Shown: positions 8,005-16,812, counted from the first letter of the stretch. The stretch: DNA of 64,000 nucleotides from Phycisphaerales bacterium (GCA_020847535.1 JADLBU010000042.1:1-64000), one strand, 5' to 3'. Program-made: numbers and translations. The notes: a model not told the origin generated them from the letters alone.

Positions 8005-9921
8005 TTAGCCCACACCGCCCACACTTCCCGTTGCCCGATCCGGCCGGCCGACACTCCCGACCCCTGCCGGCACCACAACCGCCTGCCGATCAGGATCCCC
8101 GGCCAAGGCTCCAAGCCCCCCGCCGTAGAGTCGTTCCAGCTCGGCTGCGTGGTCCCCGATGTCCTTGGGCGGACTGACGTTCCGCCGCAGGTCGAACAGC
8201 TTCCAGGGCTCCCGGACGATCTCCCCCAGCCTGTGAGCCAGATCGTAGCGGTCGTTGCCTCGGAAGAGCATCCCGTTGACGCCCTCGCGGACGAAATCGG
8301 GGATGCCGCCCAGGTCCGCCCCCAGCACCGGAACCCCGCAGGCAAAGAACTCAAAGACCGTCTGCGGGGCGTTGTCCCACCACACGCTGGGGACAATCCC
8401 CAGATCCTTGCCCCCCAGGATCCAAGGGATGTCGTAATAGGCGTACATCGGGTGGATCGTCAGCGCACCCAGGCGGGGCTCCATCCGCCGGAATCGCCAT
8501 TCATCGGCCCCGACACCCAGCCCGTAGATCGAGATGTGCAGCCTGCCCAGCTCGTGAGCCGGCATCAGCTCGAGGCTGTCGGCGAGCATCGGCAGGCCCT
8601 TGTACCAGTTGTTGAAGCCAATGAAGACCAGCCGGACAGGACGGGGATTGGCACGATCAAAGGGCGGCGGGTCGAAGATGACATCCCGGTGCATCCGAGC
8701 GACGCGGTTGAGCCGGGTGCCGATGTGGTTGGTGCGGATCACCTCCGGCCGCACACCCAGAGCCTCGAACTTCTTCCGCACGAACTCGGAGACCGCGAGC
8801 ACTCCATCGCAGCCGTTGAGCATCTGGATCATCGCCGCCCGGCGAGCGGCGTACTCGTTGGGCGCACGCTCCGATCGCGGATCGGCGATCGCGTGGTTGC
8901 CCAGGGGCGCCCACTCCGGATCTCCCGGTCCGAACTTGTGCGGCTGGTTGCGCTCGGCGAGGATGAACGCGGTCTGTCCGCGTGCATCGGCGCCGGGGAG
9001 GGGTTGGGCGTCGGCGAGCTGGCCGGCTGTGATCGCGGTGACACCGGGGAGCGGCACGGCGACCTGGTGGACCGCGGGCTCGGGCTGGGCCGGCTCGCTC
9101 GGCGGTGTTGTCTTGGACTGCTCGGATGCACGCTGCGGTGTCCCCATCACCAGTGAGCGAATTTCAGACCCCAGTTGCCGCAGGATCGGCGATCGCGGCT
9201 CGGGCACGGGCACGGGCACGGGCATCGGCGGTGGTGTCGGCGCAACCGGGAGAGGGGCGGCGAGCGGGGCGGCAAGCCCCGCGGGAAGTGCGGCGATGTA
9301 CTCATCCATCCGCCGCTGCTTCTCATCCGCCGGTGGGGATGTCGGGATGCAGTTCACACACGCGTGCCCGTTACGGAAGTCAAAGCAGGGGCGACGGTGG
9401 CCCTGCATCAGGTACACCTGCGGACACACCGTGTGGTAGTTGTGGATGCTGTAGAAGACCCTGGACGGCTCCCCGTTGTCGCGAGCGACTCTGGCGGCGG
9501 AGACACACGAGGCGGTGAAGCCCTCGATGTTGTGGAAGTGAACGATATCGGGGCGGAGCGCCTGGAAGAACTCTGTGATCGTCCGCTCGAGGTCGGCGCT
9601 GGCGATCTCGCCGGCGGGCTCCTGGAGCTGGTGGAGCGAGGGCGCCACCACCGGGGAGTTGATGATTTCGAAGATGCGGATCCCCAGCCAGTCGGGGTGT
9701 CGGCGGATCTGGCATGGTCCGGCTTGGTCCGGGGCGCTCGCCGAGCCTTGCGCTGAGCCCGTGATCGTGACGGGTGTGAACGTCAGGCCGCCGGAGAGGT
9801 AAATGACCTCATGCCCGCGCTCGACCAGCTCGAGCGCGAGCGACTGGCAATACCCGTTGACGCCGCCGCCCTTGACAGCGCCATCCCAGATCATCGCCCA
9901 GTTCACTAGTGCAATCCGCAT
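8005..9921 (-). CDS. GT4-type glycosyltransferase, first gene of glycan operon
   Basis: The 638-residue protein begins MRIALVNWAMIWDGAVKGGG, the usual GT4 first strand and glycine loop; this fixes the ATG at 9921, although the frame stays open to 10167. At about residues 157-193 it has HNYHTVCPQV followed by CFDFRNGHACVNC, the same Cys pattern as the GT4 enzyme at 4318-6198. A Pro/Val-rich linker (about 235-330) separates the halves. The donor half carries VRLVFIGFNNWYKGLPMLAD and TVFEFFACGVPVLGADLGG. No good ribosome-binding site is visible. A TATACT hexamer at 9933-9938 (minus strand) lies so close to the ATG that the message could be nearly leaderless. It heads the operon. Confidence 0.88.
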   Translation of the reverse strand: MRIALVNWAMIWDGAVKGGGVNGYCQSLALELVERGHEVIYLSGGLTFTPVTITGSAQGSASAPDQAGPCQIRRHPDWLGIRIFEIINSPVVAPSLHQLQEPAGEIASADLERTITEFFQALRPDIVHFHNIEGFTASCVSAARVARDNGEPSRVFYSIHNYHTVCPQVYLMQGHRRPCFDFRNGHACVNCIPTSPPADEKQRRMDEYIAALPAGLAAPLAAPLPVAPTPPPMPVPVPVPEPRSPILRQLGSEIRSLVMGTPQRASEQSKTTPPSEPAQPEPAVHQVAVPLPGVTAITAGQLADAQPLPGADARGQTAFILAERNQPHKFGPGDPEWAPLGNHAIADPRSERAPNEYAARRAAMIQMLNGCDGVLAVSEFVRKKFEALGVRPEVIRTNHIGTRLNRVARMHRDVIFDPPPFDRANPRPVRLVFIGFNNWYKGLPMLADSLELMPAHELGRLHISIYGLGVGADEWRFRRMEPRLGALTIHPMYAYYDIPWILGGKDLGIVPSVWWDNAPQTVFEFFACGVPVLGADLGGIPDFVREGVNGMLFRGNDRYDLAHRLGEIVREPWKLFDLRRNVSPPKDIGDHAAELERLYGGGLGALAGDPDRQAVVVPAGVGSVGRPDRATGSVGGVG

Positions 9922-9954
9922 GCGTCGGAGCGAGTATACGACCAGCACACCCCG

Positions 9955-9981
9955 CGCCCCCCACGCCCCCCACGCCCCCCA
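9955..9981. repeat. Three tandem copies of a 9-bp unit (CGCCCCCCA)
   Basis: A GC-rich nonamer repeats three times just upstream of the divergent gene pair at 9921 (minus) and 10118 (plus). It fills the place where a -35 box for the glycosyltransferase operon would be expected. No coding role is visible. Confidence 0.7.
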
Positions 9982-10117
9982 CGCGCCCGGCCGGATGCCG
10001 CACCGAACCGGCAACTCCACGCGGAAATCACCGAATTCTTCCTGACGGCGGCTGGACACCGTCGCCGCGCCCCCTTTCAATTGCACACGCCTCGGTTCCC
10101 CAGGAGACCCCGCCCCC

Positions 10118-10450
10118 GTGTGGATCCAGAAAGTCAGGCTCAAAGCGCTCGCATGGGTGGCTGCCATTGCCTTGGCGGCGGTCGGCGCGATCTCGATCTT
10201 TGCGATCCCGGCGATCCCCGTGCTCGGGGTCGCTGTGGCCGTGGTCGCCGTGGCGCTGAATCAGCTGGGCCACCGCTTGACGCAGCCGACCTGTTACGGG
10301 TGCGGAAGCAACCTCACGGGTCAGACGCCCGGCCAGTACGGCATCGTCTGCCGGGGATGCGGGATCATCAATCACGTCGATCCCCGCAGGCTCGCCGGCG
10401 CACCGAAATCCGATCATGCCGGTCCGCCCGAGGGCCCGGTCAGCACCTGA
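10118..10450 (+). CDS. Small membrane protein with C-terminal zinc ribbon
   Basis: This is a 110-residue protein starting at GTG 10118, 8 bases after a CAGGAG ribosome-binding site. Residues about 8-48 form one long or two short hydrophobic segments (LAWVAAIALAAVGAISIFAI, then PAIPVLGVAVAVVAVALNQL). Two CxxC pairs follow (C59/C62 and C78/C81) separated by 15 residues, as in a rubredoxin-like zinc ribbon. The tail is Pro-rich. A cytoplasmic zinc-ribbon domain held at the inner membrane is the simplest reading. The function is unknown; it may be co-transcribed with the GAF gene 32 bases downstream. Confidence 0.7.
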   Translation: MWIQKVRLKALAWVAAIALAAVGAISIFAIPAIPVLGVAVAVVAVALNQLGHRLTQPTCYGCGSNLTGQTPGQYGIVCRGCGIINHVDPRRLAGAPKSDHAGPPEGPVST

Positions 10451-10482
10451 GCCCTCGGCACAACCGCGCTCCCAAGGCAACC

Positions 10483-10986
10483 ATGGATTCGTTCGACTTC
10501 AGGACGGCCTCGGCGGAGCTGAAAGCGATCTACTTGAGCAGCGGCGTCAGGGCGGCACTGGGCTTCCTCAATGGCCTGACCTCCCATCGTTTCACCGCTC
10601 TCTACCGCTTCGACGACCAGATGCTCACGAACCTGTACTTCTTTGATCGCCATGATCCCTCGGCGACTTCTTCACCCCAGATCCCCGTTCTGGCCTCCTA
10701 TTGCGTCTTCGTTCGCTCCAGCAGCCAGATGTTCCGCACCGTCGATGCTCTGCGGGATGAGCGGGTCGCGGACCATCCCAAGCGCCAGCAGATCCAGTCG
10801 TACTGCGGTGTCCCTCTCTGTGATGAATCCGGGAGGGTCTTCGGCACCATCTGCCACTTCGACTTTGATCCCATGGGGATATCGGACGCAATTGTCGCTC
10901 TCATGGAATTCATGGGTGCTTTGCTCTCGAAGCACCCGGAACTGGACAAAGCGCCACCCCACCCCGCGGATGCCCTGCCGGCCTGA
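10483..10986 (+). CDS. Single-domain GAF protein
   Basis: The 167-residue protein consists almost entirely of one GAF-like domain. Visible are ALGFLNGLTSHRFTALYRFD (first helix and strand), the strand following FDRHDP, and SYCGVPLCDESGRVFGTICH, the characteristic GAF core ending in strand 5 with the usual GT-C/H-FD. Free-standing GAF proteins of this kind sense small molecules, redox state or light, or act as regulatory partners. No output domain is attached. The ATG at 10483 has only a weak AAGG upstream; earlier in-frame residues are shadow sequence. The ligand cannot be predicted from the sequence. Confidence 0.8.
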   Translation: MDSFDFRTASAELKAIYLSSGVRAALGFLNGLTSHRFTALYRFDDQMLTNLYFFDRHDPSATSSPQIPVLASYCVFVRSSSQMFRTVDALRDERVADHPKRQQIQSYCGVPLCDESGRVFGTICHFDFDPMGISDAIVALMEFMGALLSKHPELDKAPPHPADALPA

Positions 10987-11105
10987 TCCCCCTTGGTCCG
11001 CCGGCGTTTGGGCACTTTCCAGCAATCTTGACCGACCCCTGCAAGGTATCTGCCCCTGGCGCAAAGTCCGGGTGCAGCCACCCATACGAAAACAGGAGGT
11101 CGGAC

Positions 11106-11861
11106 ATGAACGCAATCGTCAATTACCGTACAAACCGTTCCCATGTGCTCGCGGTTGCCCTGCTCGCGGCGACCGCATCGCTCGCCAGCGCGGAGGTCAT
11201 CACGCTCCGCAGCGGGCAGGTCGGAGGCCTGCCGGGAAGCCCGACGCAGGTTGATGACACCATCACGTTCGGGAACACCGTCCCCACTGGACCCCTGAGC
11301 GCCAACCCGTTCACGGCGGCGGATTTCAACGCGACCACGGCCAATCCGGCGATCGTGATCAACGCCTATGGGAGCTGGCTCCCCGGGCTGACCTTTGACA
11401 CGCAGGCCCGCTGGATCGGCACGGGTCTTTACCAAGCGGATCCCTTCTATCCGAACCTGGGGGCTCCCTCGAGCGCGCTCTACCGGGCGCCGTTCACCGT
11501 CACCACCACCGGCATCACCAGCGCGGTCATCTCGATCGCCTGGGCCGCCGATGACAATCTCGGGGATGTGATCTTCGGAGGCCCCAACCCCATCGGCGCC
11601 TACCTGCGGGATCCCTCGGGCAACGTGACAGCGCTGACCCCCGTCGCCGGCGGCGGCTACGGGATCGAGACCACGGTCCTGAACTACAACATCACCGGCG
11701 CCATCGACACGGGCGTCAACGAGTTGTTCATGTATCAGCGCGATGCGGGCAGCGGCATCTCCGGACTGATCTTCGGTGCTGAGATGCGGATCGTCCCCGG
11801 GCCGGGCTCGGCCGCACTGCTCGCCCTGGGCGGGATTGCGATCGCCCGCCGCCGCCGCTGA
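11106..11861 (+). CDS. Exported protein with PEP-CTERM-like sorting tail
   Basis: The 251-residue protein starts at ATG 11106 behind a perfect AGGAGG. A signal peptide covers residues about 1-29 (HVLAVALLAATASLASA). The mature part is rich in small and beta-forming residues (ITSAVISIAWAADDNLGD, GGGYGIETTVLNYNITG) and resembles beta-sandwich surface proteins. It ends VPGPGSAALLALGGIAIARR plus two further Arg: a Pro-Gly motif, a hydrophobic helix and a basic tail, the layout of PEP-CTERM signals read by exosortase systems. The usual Glu of PEP is replaced by Gly. No exosortase gene lies in this window. The function of the mature protein is unknown. Confidence 0.85.
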   Translation: MNAIVNYRTNRSHVLAVALLAATASLASAEVITLRSGQVGGLPGSPTQVDDTITFGNTVPTGPLSANPFTAADFNATTANPAIVINAYGSWLPGLTFDTQARWIGTGLYQADPFYPNLGAPSSALYRAPFTVTTTGITSAVISIAWAADDNLGDVIFGGPNPIGAYLRDPSGNVTALTPVAGGGYGIETTVLNYNITGAIDTGVNELFMYQRDAGSGISGLIFGAEMRIVPGPGSAALLALGGIAIARRRR

Positions 11862-11886
11862 TTCCCTTCCATCGCCACAGGTGTTC

Positions 11887-11922
11887 GCGGCCTCACACCG
11901 ATGGTCCTCGGGGTGAGGCCGC
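11887..11922. terminator. Bidirectional hairpin between convergent genes
   Basis: Perfect 10-bp arms (GCGGCCTCAC and GTGAGGCCGC) flank a 16-base loop between the stop codons of the PEP-CTERM-like gene and queG. There is no T-tract on either strand, so it may slow or protect 3' ends rather than act as a classical intrinsic terminator. The arm word GCCTCACCCC recurs in the stronger hairpin at 46292-46325. Confidence 0.55.
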
Positions 11923-11936
11923 TTCATCTGAACTTG

Positions 11937-13067
11937 CTACAGGGCTCCGAGCGTCCGCTCGGCCTGCTCCCGGACCATCGCATCTTCGCCGGCATCGGCG
12001 GCGATCTGCGCGAGGCGTGGGGTGAGCTTCTCCGGGTGGATCGTTCCCGATCGCGCTGCGTTGCCGGCCGCGATGATCGCGTTGCGCTTGAGCATCGCGA
12101 GCGTCGCACGCTTGATCGCCGAGCGGCTCAAATCTCGAGAGCGGTCCTCCGGGTTCCACGCCAGCACCTCAAGCAACGGCAGCGAGACGGAGCGCGGGGT
12201 GTACGCAGGGTTTGCCGATCCTGCTTGAACGCCCAACGCGCGCGGGGAGTTGTGCGGGCAGACCTCCTGGCAGATGTCGCACCCGAAGAGCCAGTCTCCG
12301 ATGCCCGGTTCCAGGTCGGGATCGATGCCGGACCGCTGCTCGATCGTCAGGTACGAGATGCAGCGGGTGGCATCAACCGAATACGGCGTGATCGCCGATG
12401 TCGGGCAGGCATCGATGCATCGCGTGCAGGTGCCGCAGTGGTCCTCGGCCGGTATCTGCGCTGCGGGTGCATCGATCCGGAGCGTTGTGATGAATCCACC
12501 CAGCAGGAGCCAGCTCCCCAGGCGCGGATGAATGACCAGCGTGTGCTTGGCGATCCAGCCGAGGCCGGCGCGTGCGGCGTGCTCTCGCTCCATGACGGGC
12601 GCGGTATCCACGAACGCGCGGAACTGCTCGGCGGGGAACTGGGCCCGCAACTCATCGCAGATCACGTGCAGGCGCTTCTTGATGACCTCGTGGTAGTCAC
12701 TCCCGCGGGCGTAGCGGGCGATCTTGCCTTGGGGCTGGTTCCCCTCACTCATCGGTTCATCGCAAGCGCCCCGGATCGCGTACTGATCGGCGACCATCAC
12801 GATGCTCGCCGCGCCGGGCAGGAACAGCGCTGGATCCTTCTTGATCTCCGCGTGCCGTTCGAGGTAGTGCATCGAGCCGTGCTTGCCCGCGGCGAGCCAG
12901 CGGGAGAACTCCGCGGCACGCTCCGTGGGCCTTGCATCGGTGACACCCGCCGCCGCGAATCCAAGCTCAAGGCACCGCCGCACCACCCGCTCTCCGAGGT
13001 GTGCCGGGGGCTCTTGGACCGGGGGTGCCACATGGACCTCGTTGACGGAAGCCGACTCGCTCCGCAC
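11937..13067 (-). CDS. queG: Epoxyqueuosine reductase QueG
   Basis: The 376-residue enzyme performs the last step of queuosine tRNA modification, reducing epoxyqueuosine to queuosine with cobalamin and two [4Fe-4S] clusters. The cluster motifs are clear: CGTCTRCIDACP, then CDICQEVCPHN together with an upstream CISYLTIEQR. The active-site segment FVDTAPVMEREHA has the conserved Asp, and GLGWIAKHTLVIHP is also typical. The C-terminal HEAT-like tail (RATLAMLKRNAIIAAGNA) is present. The protein is cytosolic. The start is a GTG at 13067, only 13 bases after the upstream TIM-barrel gene, so the pair is probably one transcript. The N-terminal 25 residues are not conserved in the family. Confidence 0.97.
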   Translation of the reverse strand: MRSESASVNEVHVAPPVQEPPAHLGERVVRRCLELGFAAAGVTDARPTERAAEFSRWLAAGKHGSMHYLERHAEIKKDPALFLPGAASIVMVADQYAIRGACDEPMSEGNQPQGKIARYARGSDYHEVIKKRLHVICDELRAQFPAEQFRAFVDTAPVMEREHAARAGLGWIAKHTLVIHPRLGSWLLLGGFITTLRIDAPAAQIPAEDHCGTCTRCIDACPTSAITPYSVDATRCISYLTIEQRSGIDPDLEPGIGDWLFGCDICQEVCPHNSPRALGVQAGSANPAYTPRSVSLPLLEVLAWNPEDRSRDLSRSAIKRATLAMLKRNAIIAAGNAARSGTIHPEKLTPRLAQIAADAGEDAMVREQAERTLGAL

Positions 13068-13080
13068 GGCAGACTACCGG

Positions 13081-13986
13081 TCAGGCGACCACAGAGGATC
13101 TCACGCCGGCGCGGCGGGTCGATCGCCCCTCACCCAGCCAGCGGAAGATGGTGGCGAGCGAATCGCGGATCATTTCGGCGGCATCACCCGGGAGCCCTCG
13201 GAGCGATTCAGCGCGTTCTTCGGCAGAAGCCAGCCATGCGCGGTCGTATTCGTACACGAGCCAACGCTCCTGGGATGAATCGCGCAGGGCTCGGACCGCT
13301 TCGTGGCACGGGACATCACCCTGGCCCAGAGCGCAGGGAAGGGAGCCGCGGAAGTCTTTGAGCTTGACGATCCAGGCCCGCTCACCCAGAACGTTGAGCC
13401 CGTGCAAGGGGGATTCGCCGGCTGCCGAGCCGACCGCGATGTTGTACGCAGCGCCCAGCAGCGGGTTGTTGACCATGTCGATGATGCCGGCGATCTGGCT
13501 GGCGGTCGCGTACGAGCCGCCGTTCTCGAGCACGACCTTGACGTTTCGTCCGCGGGCGTGGTCGGCGACCTTGGCGAGCCGCTCGACGACAAGGCGAGTG
13601 GTGGATTCGATCGAGGCGCCCGCGGGGGCTTCGAAGCCGAATACGCGTATGTATCCGGCACCCAATTCCTGAGCCAGGTCGATCGCGTACTTGGCTTCGC
13701 GAACGCTCTTCTCGGTGTCGGAGATCAGCCGTCCCAGGATGATCGGGGCGATCGGCTCATCGAACCGGCAGGAGGTTGAGAGGCAGGCGATCTGGACGCC
13801 GGCATCGGCGAACATCCGCGAGACCTTCGCCGTTGAGCTCAGCGCTGGATCGCAGGCAAATTCGGTCGAGCCCGAACCGAAGGTGCGCAGATCCACACCC
13901 CGTGCCCCCAGGGATTCGGCGAGCCTGGCGATCTCGGGCAGGAGCTTTTCGGGGCAGGCGACCGAGCTGAACGCGACTTTCATCAT
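13081..13986 (-). CDS. Sugar phosphate isomerase/epimerase-like TIM-barrel protein
   Basis: A 301-residue protein of the xylose isomerase-like (AP endonuclease 2) superfamily. It begins MMKVAFSSVACPEKLLPEIA, then shows GARGVDLRTFG, GAGYIRVFGFEAP and VKVVLENGGSYAT, where the Glu is a likely metal ligand. WIVKLKDFRGSLPCALGQGD and WLVYEYDRAWL follow as later strands. Such enzymes isomerise or epimerise sugars or inositols; the substrate cannot be told. No signal peptide. It is the first gene of a two-gene unit with queG, an unusual pairing that probably reflects convenience rather than pathway. Confidence 0.85.
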   Translation of the reverse strand: MMKVAFSSVACPEKLLPEIARLAESLGARGVDLRTFGSGSTEFACDPALSSTAKVSRMFADAGVQIACLSTSCRFDEPIAPIILGRLISDTEKSVREAKYAIDLAQELGAGYIRVFGFEAPAGASIESTTRLVVERLAKVADHARGRNVKVVLENGGSYATASQIAGIIDMVNNPLLGAAYNIAVGSAAGESPLHGLNVLGERAWIVKLKDFRGSLPCALGQGDVPCHEAVRALRDSSQERWLVYEYDRAWLASAEERAESLRGLPGDAAEMIRDSLATIFRWLGEGRSTRRAGVRSSVVA

Positions 13987-14239
13987 TGTTCGGTATCCGT
14001 CAGATAATTCGGCCAGTGAACCTCACATCATACAAACCACGGGCACCCGCGGTCAAAGGAACAGAGCGAACACTTGCGATCAAACGCACGGTCGTCAGCG
14101 TCAGAATAACCAGAACGGTGAAGGACGAATCCCCGTCTCGCCGATCCAAGAGTTGGAGCCCATCGTGGGAACGGTCGAATCTGAATGGGGTTGCCGTTCA
14201 GGACCGTTTGGTGTCCGATAGGAACAGGACTTGCGAACC

Positions 14240-14566
14240 ATGGTCCGATCACCTATGCTCCTCACCTGCATGACAGCCCACACGTCTTACCGAAACGGTT
14301 GCGGCTCTCCCAGCGACCGACGAACTCCGGTGGTGGTGTGCGTCGCCGCGCTCAGCGCGTGCGCCCTGAGTTGCTCCCTACTGGGGGGCTGCGGCCAGTC
14401 CGTGCGAGACGACCATGCCCGGGTCCAGTCCGCCGTGATCGAGGCGAAGCCCGGTGATGGCCGCATGATCGCCAGCGCCATCTGGACAGGCGAGAACATC
14501 GCCTCCGAGGATGGCCAGTCGCGGGTCGCGAGCGTCGATGACCCCCAGGCTGACTCGGCCCAGTAA
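14240..14566 (+). CDS. Candidate small lipoprotein
   Basis: An open frame of 108 residues from ATG 14240 (or ATG 14255, 14270, or TTG 14231). Residues about 31-51 are hydrophobic and end SLLGGC, a good lipobox. The mature part is short, polar and acidic ([19 protein letters not shown]). If real, it is a small envelope lipoprotein of unknown role. No strong ribosome-binding site is visible, and the leader before the hydrophobic stretch is long for a signal peptide, so the start is uncertain. It is followed by a perfect hairpin at 14595-14615. Confidence 0.5.
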   Translation: MVRSPMLLTCMTAHTSYRNGCGSPSDRRTPVVVCVAALSACALSCSLLGGCGQSVRDDHARVQSAVIEAKPGDGRMIASAIWTGENIASEDGQSRVASVDDPQADSAQ

Positions 14567-14594
14567 GCCCCCCTTGATCAAGTTCCCCCCTCAG

Positions 14595-14615
14595 CCCGTG
14601 GGCACCGCCCACGGG
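14595..14615. terminator. Perfect 9-bp hairpin just before kynA
   Basis: CCCGTGGGC, a three-base loop ACC, then GCCCACGGG. It ends 4 bases before one possible kynA start (14619) and 15 bases before the other (14631). There is no T-tract. It could end the lipoprotein transcript or hinder ribosome access to kynA. Confidence 0.5.
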
Positions 14616-14630
14616 TCTATGCTGCGCGGT

Positions 14631-15578
14631 ATGGCTGCCCCCCACCCCAACCCCCACTCTCACCCCCACTCTCACCCCCACGCCCCGGATCCGCACCACG
14701 ATCCCTCCCACCGCCAAACACCTGGGTCTTCGCCGGCGGCAGGGTCTCATAACCTCACGGGTTTGACGACCGACCTGCATGGAAAGCTGGACTATGCCGG
14801 CTATCTGAGCCTTGAGCAGCTCCTGAGCGCCCAGCGGCCGCTGAGCAGGCCGGAGCACCACGATGAGTTGCTGTTCATCATTCAGCACCAGACGACGGAG
14901 CTGTGGTTCAAGCTGGTGATTCACGAGCTGCGGGCGGCGATCGGGCTGATCCGGCAGGACAAGCTGGAGCCATCGTTCAAGATCCTGGCGCGGGTGAAGC
15001 ACATCCAGGCGCAGCTCCTGGACCAGTGGAGCGTGCTGGCGACATTGACGCCGACGGAGTACATCCAGTTCAGGCACGTGCTGGGGCCGGCGAGCGGGGT
15101 GCAGTCGCACCAGAACCGGTTGATCGAGTTCCTGATGGGGAACAAGGACCGGCGGATGCTGGCGGTTTTTCAGCACAAGCCGGTGATCCACGCGGAGCTG
15201 ACGGCAGCGCTCGAGGGTCCGAGCATTTACGATGAGTTCCTGCGGTTCCTGTCGCGGCGCGGGTTGCCGGTGCCCAAGGATGTGCTGGAGCGTGATGTCA
15301 CGCAGCCGCACGAAGCGCATCCGGGTGTGCTGGCGGTCTTCAAGCAGGTCTACGAGAACGTCCACCAGTGGTGGGATGCGTACGAGATGGCCGAGAAGCT
15401 GATCGACATTGATGAGTCTTACTCGCTGTGGCGATTCCGGCACATGCGGGTCGTGCAGCGGGTGATCGGGTTCAAGCGGGGGACGGGTGGGACGGCGGGT
15501 GTGCCGTACCTGAAGCAGCTGATTGAGAACGTGTTCTTTCCGGAGCTGTGGGATGTGAGGACGAGCATCGGGGCCTAA
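14631..15578 (+). CDS. kynA: Tryptophan 2,3-dioxygenase
   Basis: The 315-residue heme enzyme opens the indole ring of L-tryptophan to N-formylkynurenine, the first step of the kynurenine pathway. Family motifs are plain: [40 protein letters not shown] and [20 protein letters not shown]. The His of RFRHMR matches the axial heme ligand, and GTGGTAG is the substrate loop. The first 40 or so residues are an unusual His/Pro leader encoded partly by a 12-bp tandem repeat; the conserved enzyme starts near [23 protein letters not shown] 14631 is preferred, but ATG 14619 is in frame. No other kynurenine gene is nearby. Confidence 0.96.
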   Translation: MAAPHPNPHSHPHSHPHAPDPHHDPSHRQTPGSSPAAGSHNLTGLTTDLHGKLDYAGYLSLEQLLSAQRPLSRPEHHDELLFIIQHQTTELWFKLVIHELRAAIGLIRQDKLEPSFKILARVKHIQAQLLDQWSVLATLTPTEYIQFRHVLGPASGVQSHQNRLIEFLMGNKDRRMLAVFQHKPVIHAELTAALEGPSIYDEFLRFLSRRGLPVPKDVLERDVTQPHEAHPGVLAVFKQVYENVHQWWDAYEMAEKLIDIDESYSLWRFRHMRVVQRVIGFKRGTGGTAGVPYLKQLIENVFFPELWDVRTSIGA

Positions 15579-15591
15579 TACAGAGGAGTTT

Positions 15592-15710
15592 CACCACAGA
15601 GAGCACAGAGAACACGGAGTGAAGCAAGGGGAGAAGGCTGATTCTCTGATTCTGACGATATGGTTTTCAGTTCATCGGATGTCTCCGTGTTCTCTGTGCC
15701 CTCCGTGGTG
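15592..15710. repeat. Family A inverted repeat, copy 1
   Basis: Arms 15592-15619 and 15683-15710 match at 26 of 28 positions as inverted repeats. They are built from the words CACAGAG and AACACGGAG; the 63-base centre is unrelated to the centres of the other copies. The element lies between kynA and the ThiF-like gene. Other copies: 31855-32015 and 53624-53784. Elements of this word type, which translate as spurious TTEGTENTE-like peptides, are common in planctomycete and other environmental genomes. Confidence 0.85.
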
Positions 15711-15744
15711 AGTGTCTTTCTGCTTGGTCTTGTGAGAATCGATC

Positions 15745-16812
15745 TTGCCTGAGAACGCTCGCGATTTGAACTTTGATCGCTATCACCGGCAGATGCTGGT
15801 GGGGGGAATCGGTGCATCGGGCCAGCGGCGGCTTGCGGCTTCGACGGGGATCGTTGTGGGGTGCGGGGCGCTGGGGTGTGCTTCGACGGATCTCCTGGCG
15901 CGGGCGGGGGTTGGGCGGATCGTGCTGGTAGATCGCGATGTGGTCGAGCTGACGAATCTGCAGCGGCAGTGCCTGTTTGATGAGCGGGATGTCGCGGAGC
16001 AGTCTCCCAAGGCACATGCGGCGGCGGCGAGGCTGGCGGCGATCAACTCGCAGATTGTGGTTGAGGCGGTGGCGACCGATGTGACGCACCGGACGATCGA
16101 GCCGTTGATGGAGCGGTTCAGGCCTGACGTGATTCTGGATGGCACGGATAACTTCCAGACGCGATTCTTGCTGAACGATGCGGCGATCAAGCGGGGTGTG
16201 CCGCTGGTGTACGCGGGAGTGCTTGCGGGGAGCGGGATGCAGATGACGGTGAGGCCGGGGATCACGCCGTGCCTGCGATGCATCTTCGATGGCCCCCCCA
16301 CCACCGCCGTGCCGACGTGCGATACCGCTGGGGTGCTGGGGCCGGCGGTCGCGATCGCGGCGGCGAACCAGGCAATAGAGGGGATCAAGCTGCTGGCGGG
16401 GCTTGAGGATCGGTTGTCGGGTGTGCTCTTGCAGTTTGATCTGCTTGCGAACACACATCGGCTGCTCAAGGTGGGCTCGCGCCGAGCGGATTGTGCGTGC
16501 TGCGGCCGGCGGGAATTCGAGTTCCTTGCGGGCAAGAACGCGGACACGGCGGCGGTGCTGTGTGGGCGGAATGCGGTGCAGATTTGGGCGGCGGAGCGCG
16601 GGGTGGATCTGGAGGAGATGCACCGGCGGCTTGCGCCGCTCGGCTCCTTTGCGCGTTCGCCGGTCCTGGTGCGCGGCGTGCTGCGCGAGGCGCGGGGCGA
16701 GGGTGGGGAGCCGATCGAGTTGACGGTGTTTGCGGATGGAAGGACATTGGTCCGGGGGACGGCATCGATCGAGCGGGCTCGCGGGCTTCATGCGCGGTTT
16801 GTGGGTGGATAA
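15745..16812 (+). CDS. ThiF/MoeB-family adenylyltransferase with extra C-terminal domain
   Basis: A 355-residue E1-like enzyme that would adenylate the C-terminal Gly of a small sulfur-carrier protein (ThiS/MoaD type). Visible are the family opener YHRQMLVGGIGASGQRRL, the ATP loop VVGCGALGC, DRDVVELTNLQRQCLF, DGTDNFQTRFLLNDA, the zinc ligands CLRC and CACC, and PTCDTAGVLGPA, where a catalytic Cys can lie. The last 100 residues (from about NADTAAVLCGRNAVQIWAAE) form an additional domain in the place where MoeB/ThiF proteins often carry a rhodanese domain; I see no clear rhodanese Cys loop. The start is TTG at 15745 with a weak GAGA upstream. The partner carrier protein is not in this window. 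Confidence 0.88.
   Translation: MPENARDLNFDRYHRQMLVGGIGASGQRRLAASTGIVVGCGALGCASTDLLARAGVGRIVLVDRDVVELTNLQRQCLFDERDVAEQSPKAHAAAARLAAINSQIVVEAVATDVTHRTIEPLMERFRPDVILDGTDNFQTRFLLNDAAIKRGVPLVYAGVLAGSGMQMTVRPGITPCLRCIFDGPPTTAVPTCDTAGVLGPAVAIAAANQAIEGIKLLAGLEDRLSGVLLQFDLLANTHRLLKVGSRRADCACCGRREFEFLAGKNADTAAVLCGRNAVQIWAAERGVDLEEMHRRLAPLGSFARSPVLVRGVLREARGEGGEPIELTVFADGRTLVRGTASIERARGLHARFVGG

Noticed and set aside
14100-14200. Possible tRNA T-arm (GGTCGAATCT)
   Set aside because: No acceptor stem, D-arm or anticodon arm can be paired around it.
15575-16015. Short frames reading TTEGTENTE- or LFFLCVLCVSAVK-like peptides at the family A repeats
   Set aside because: These are translations of the repeat arms and are widely mis-called in other genomes.
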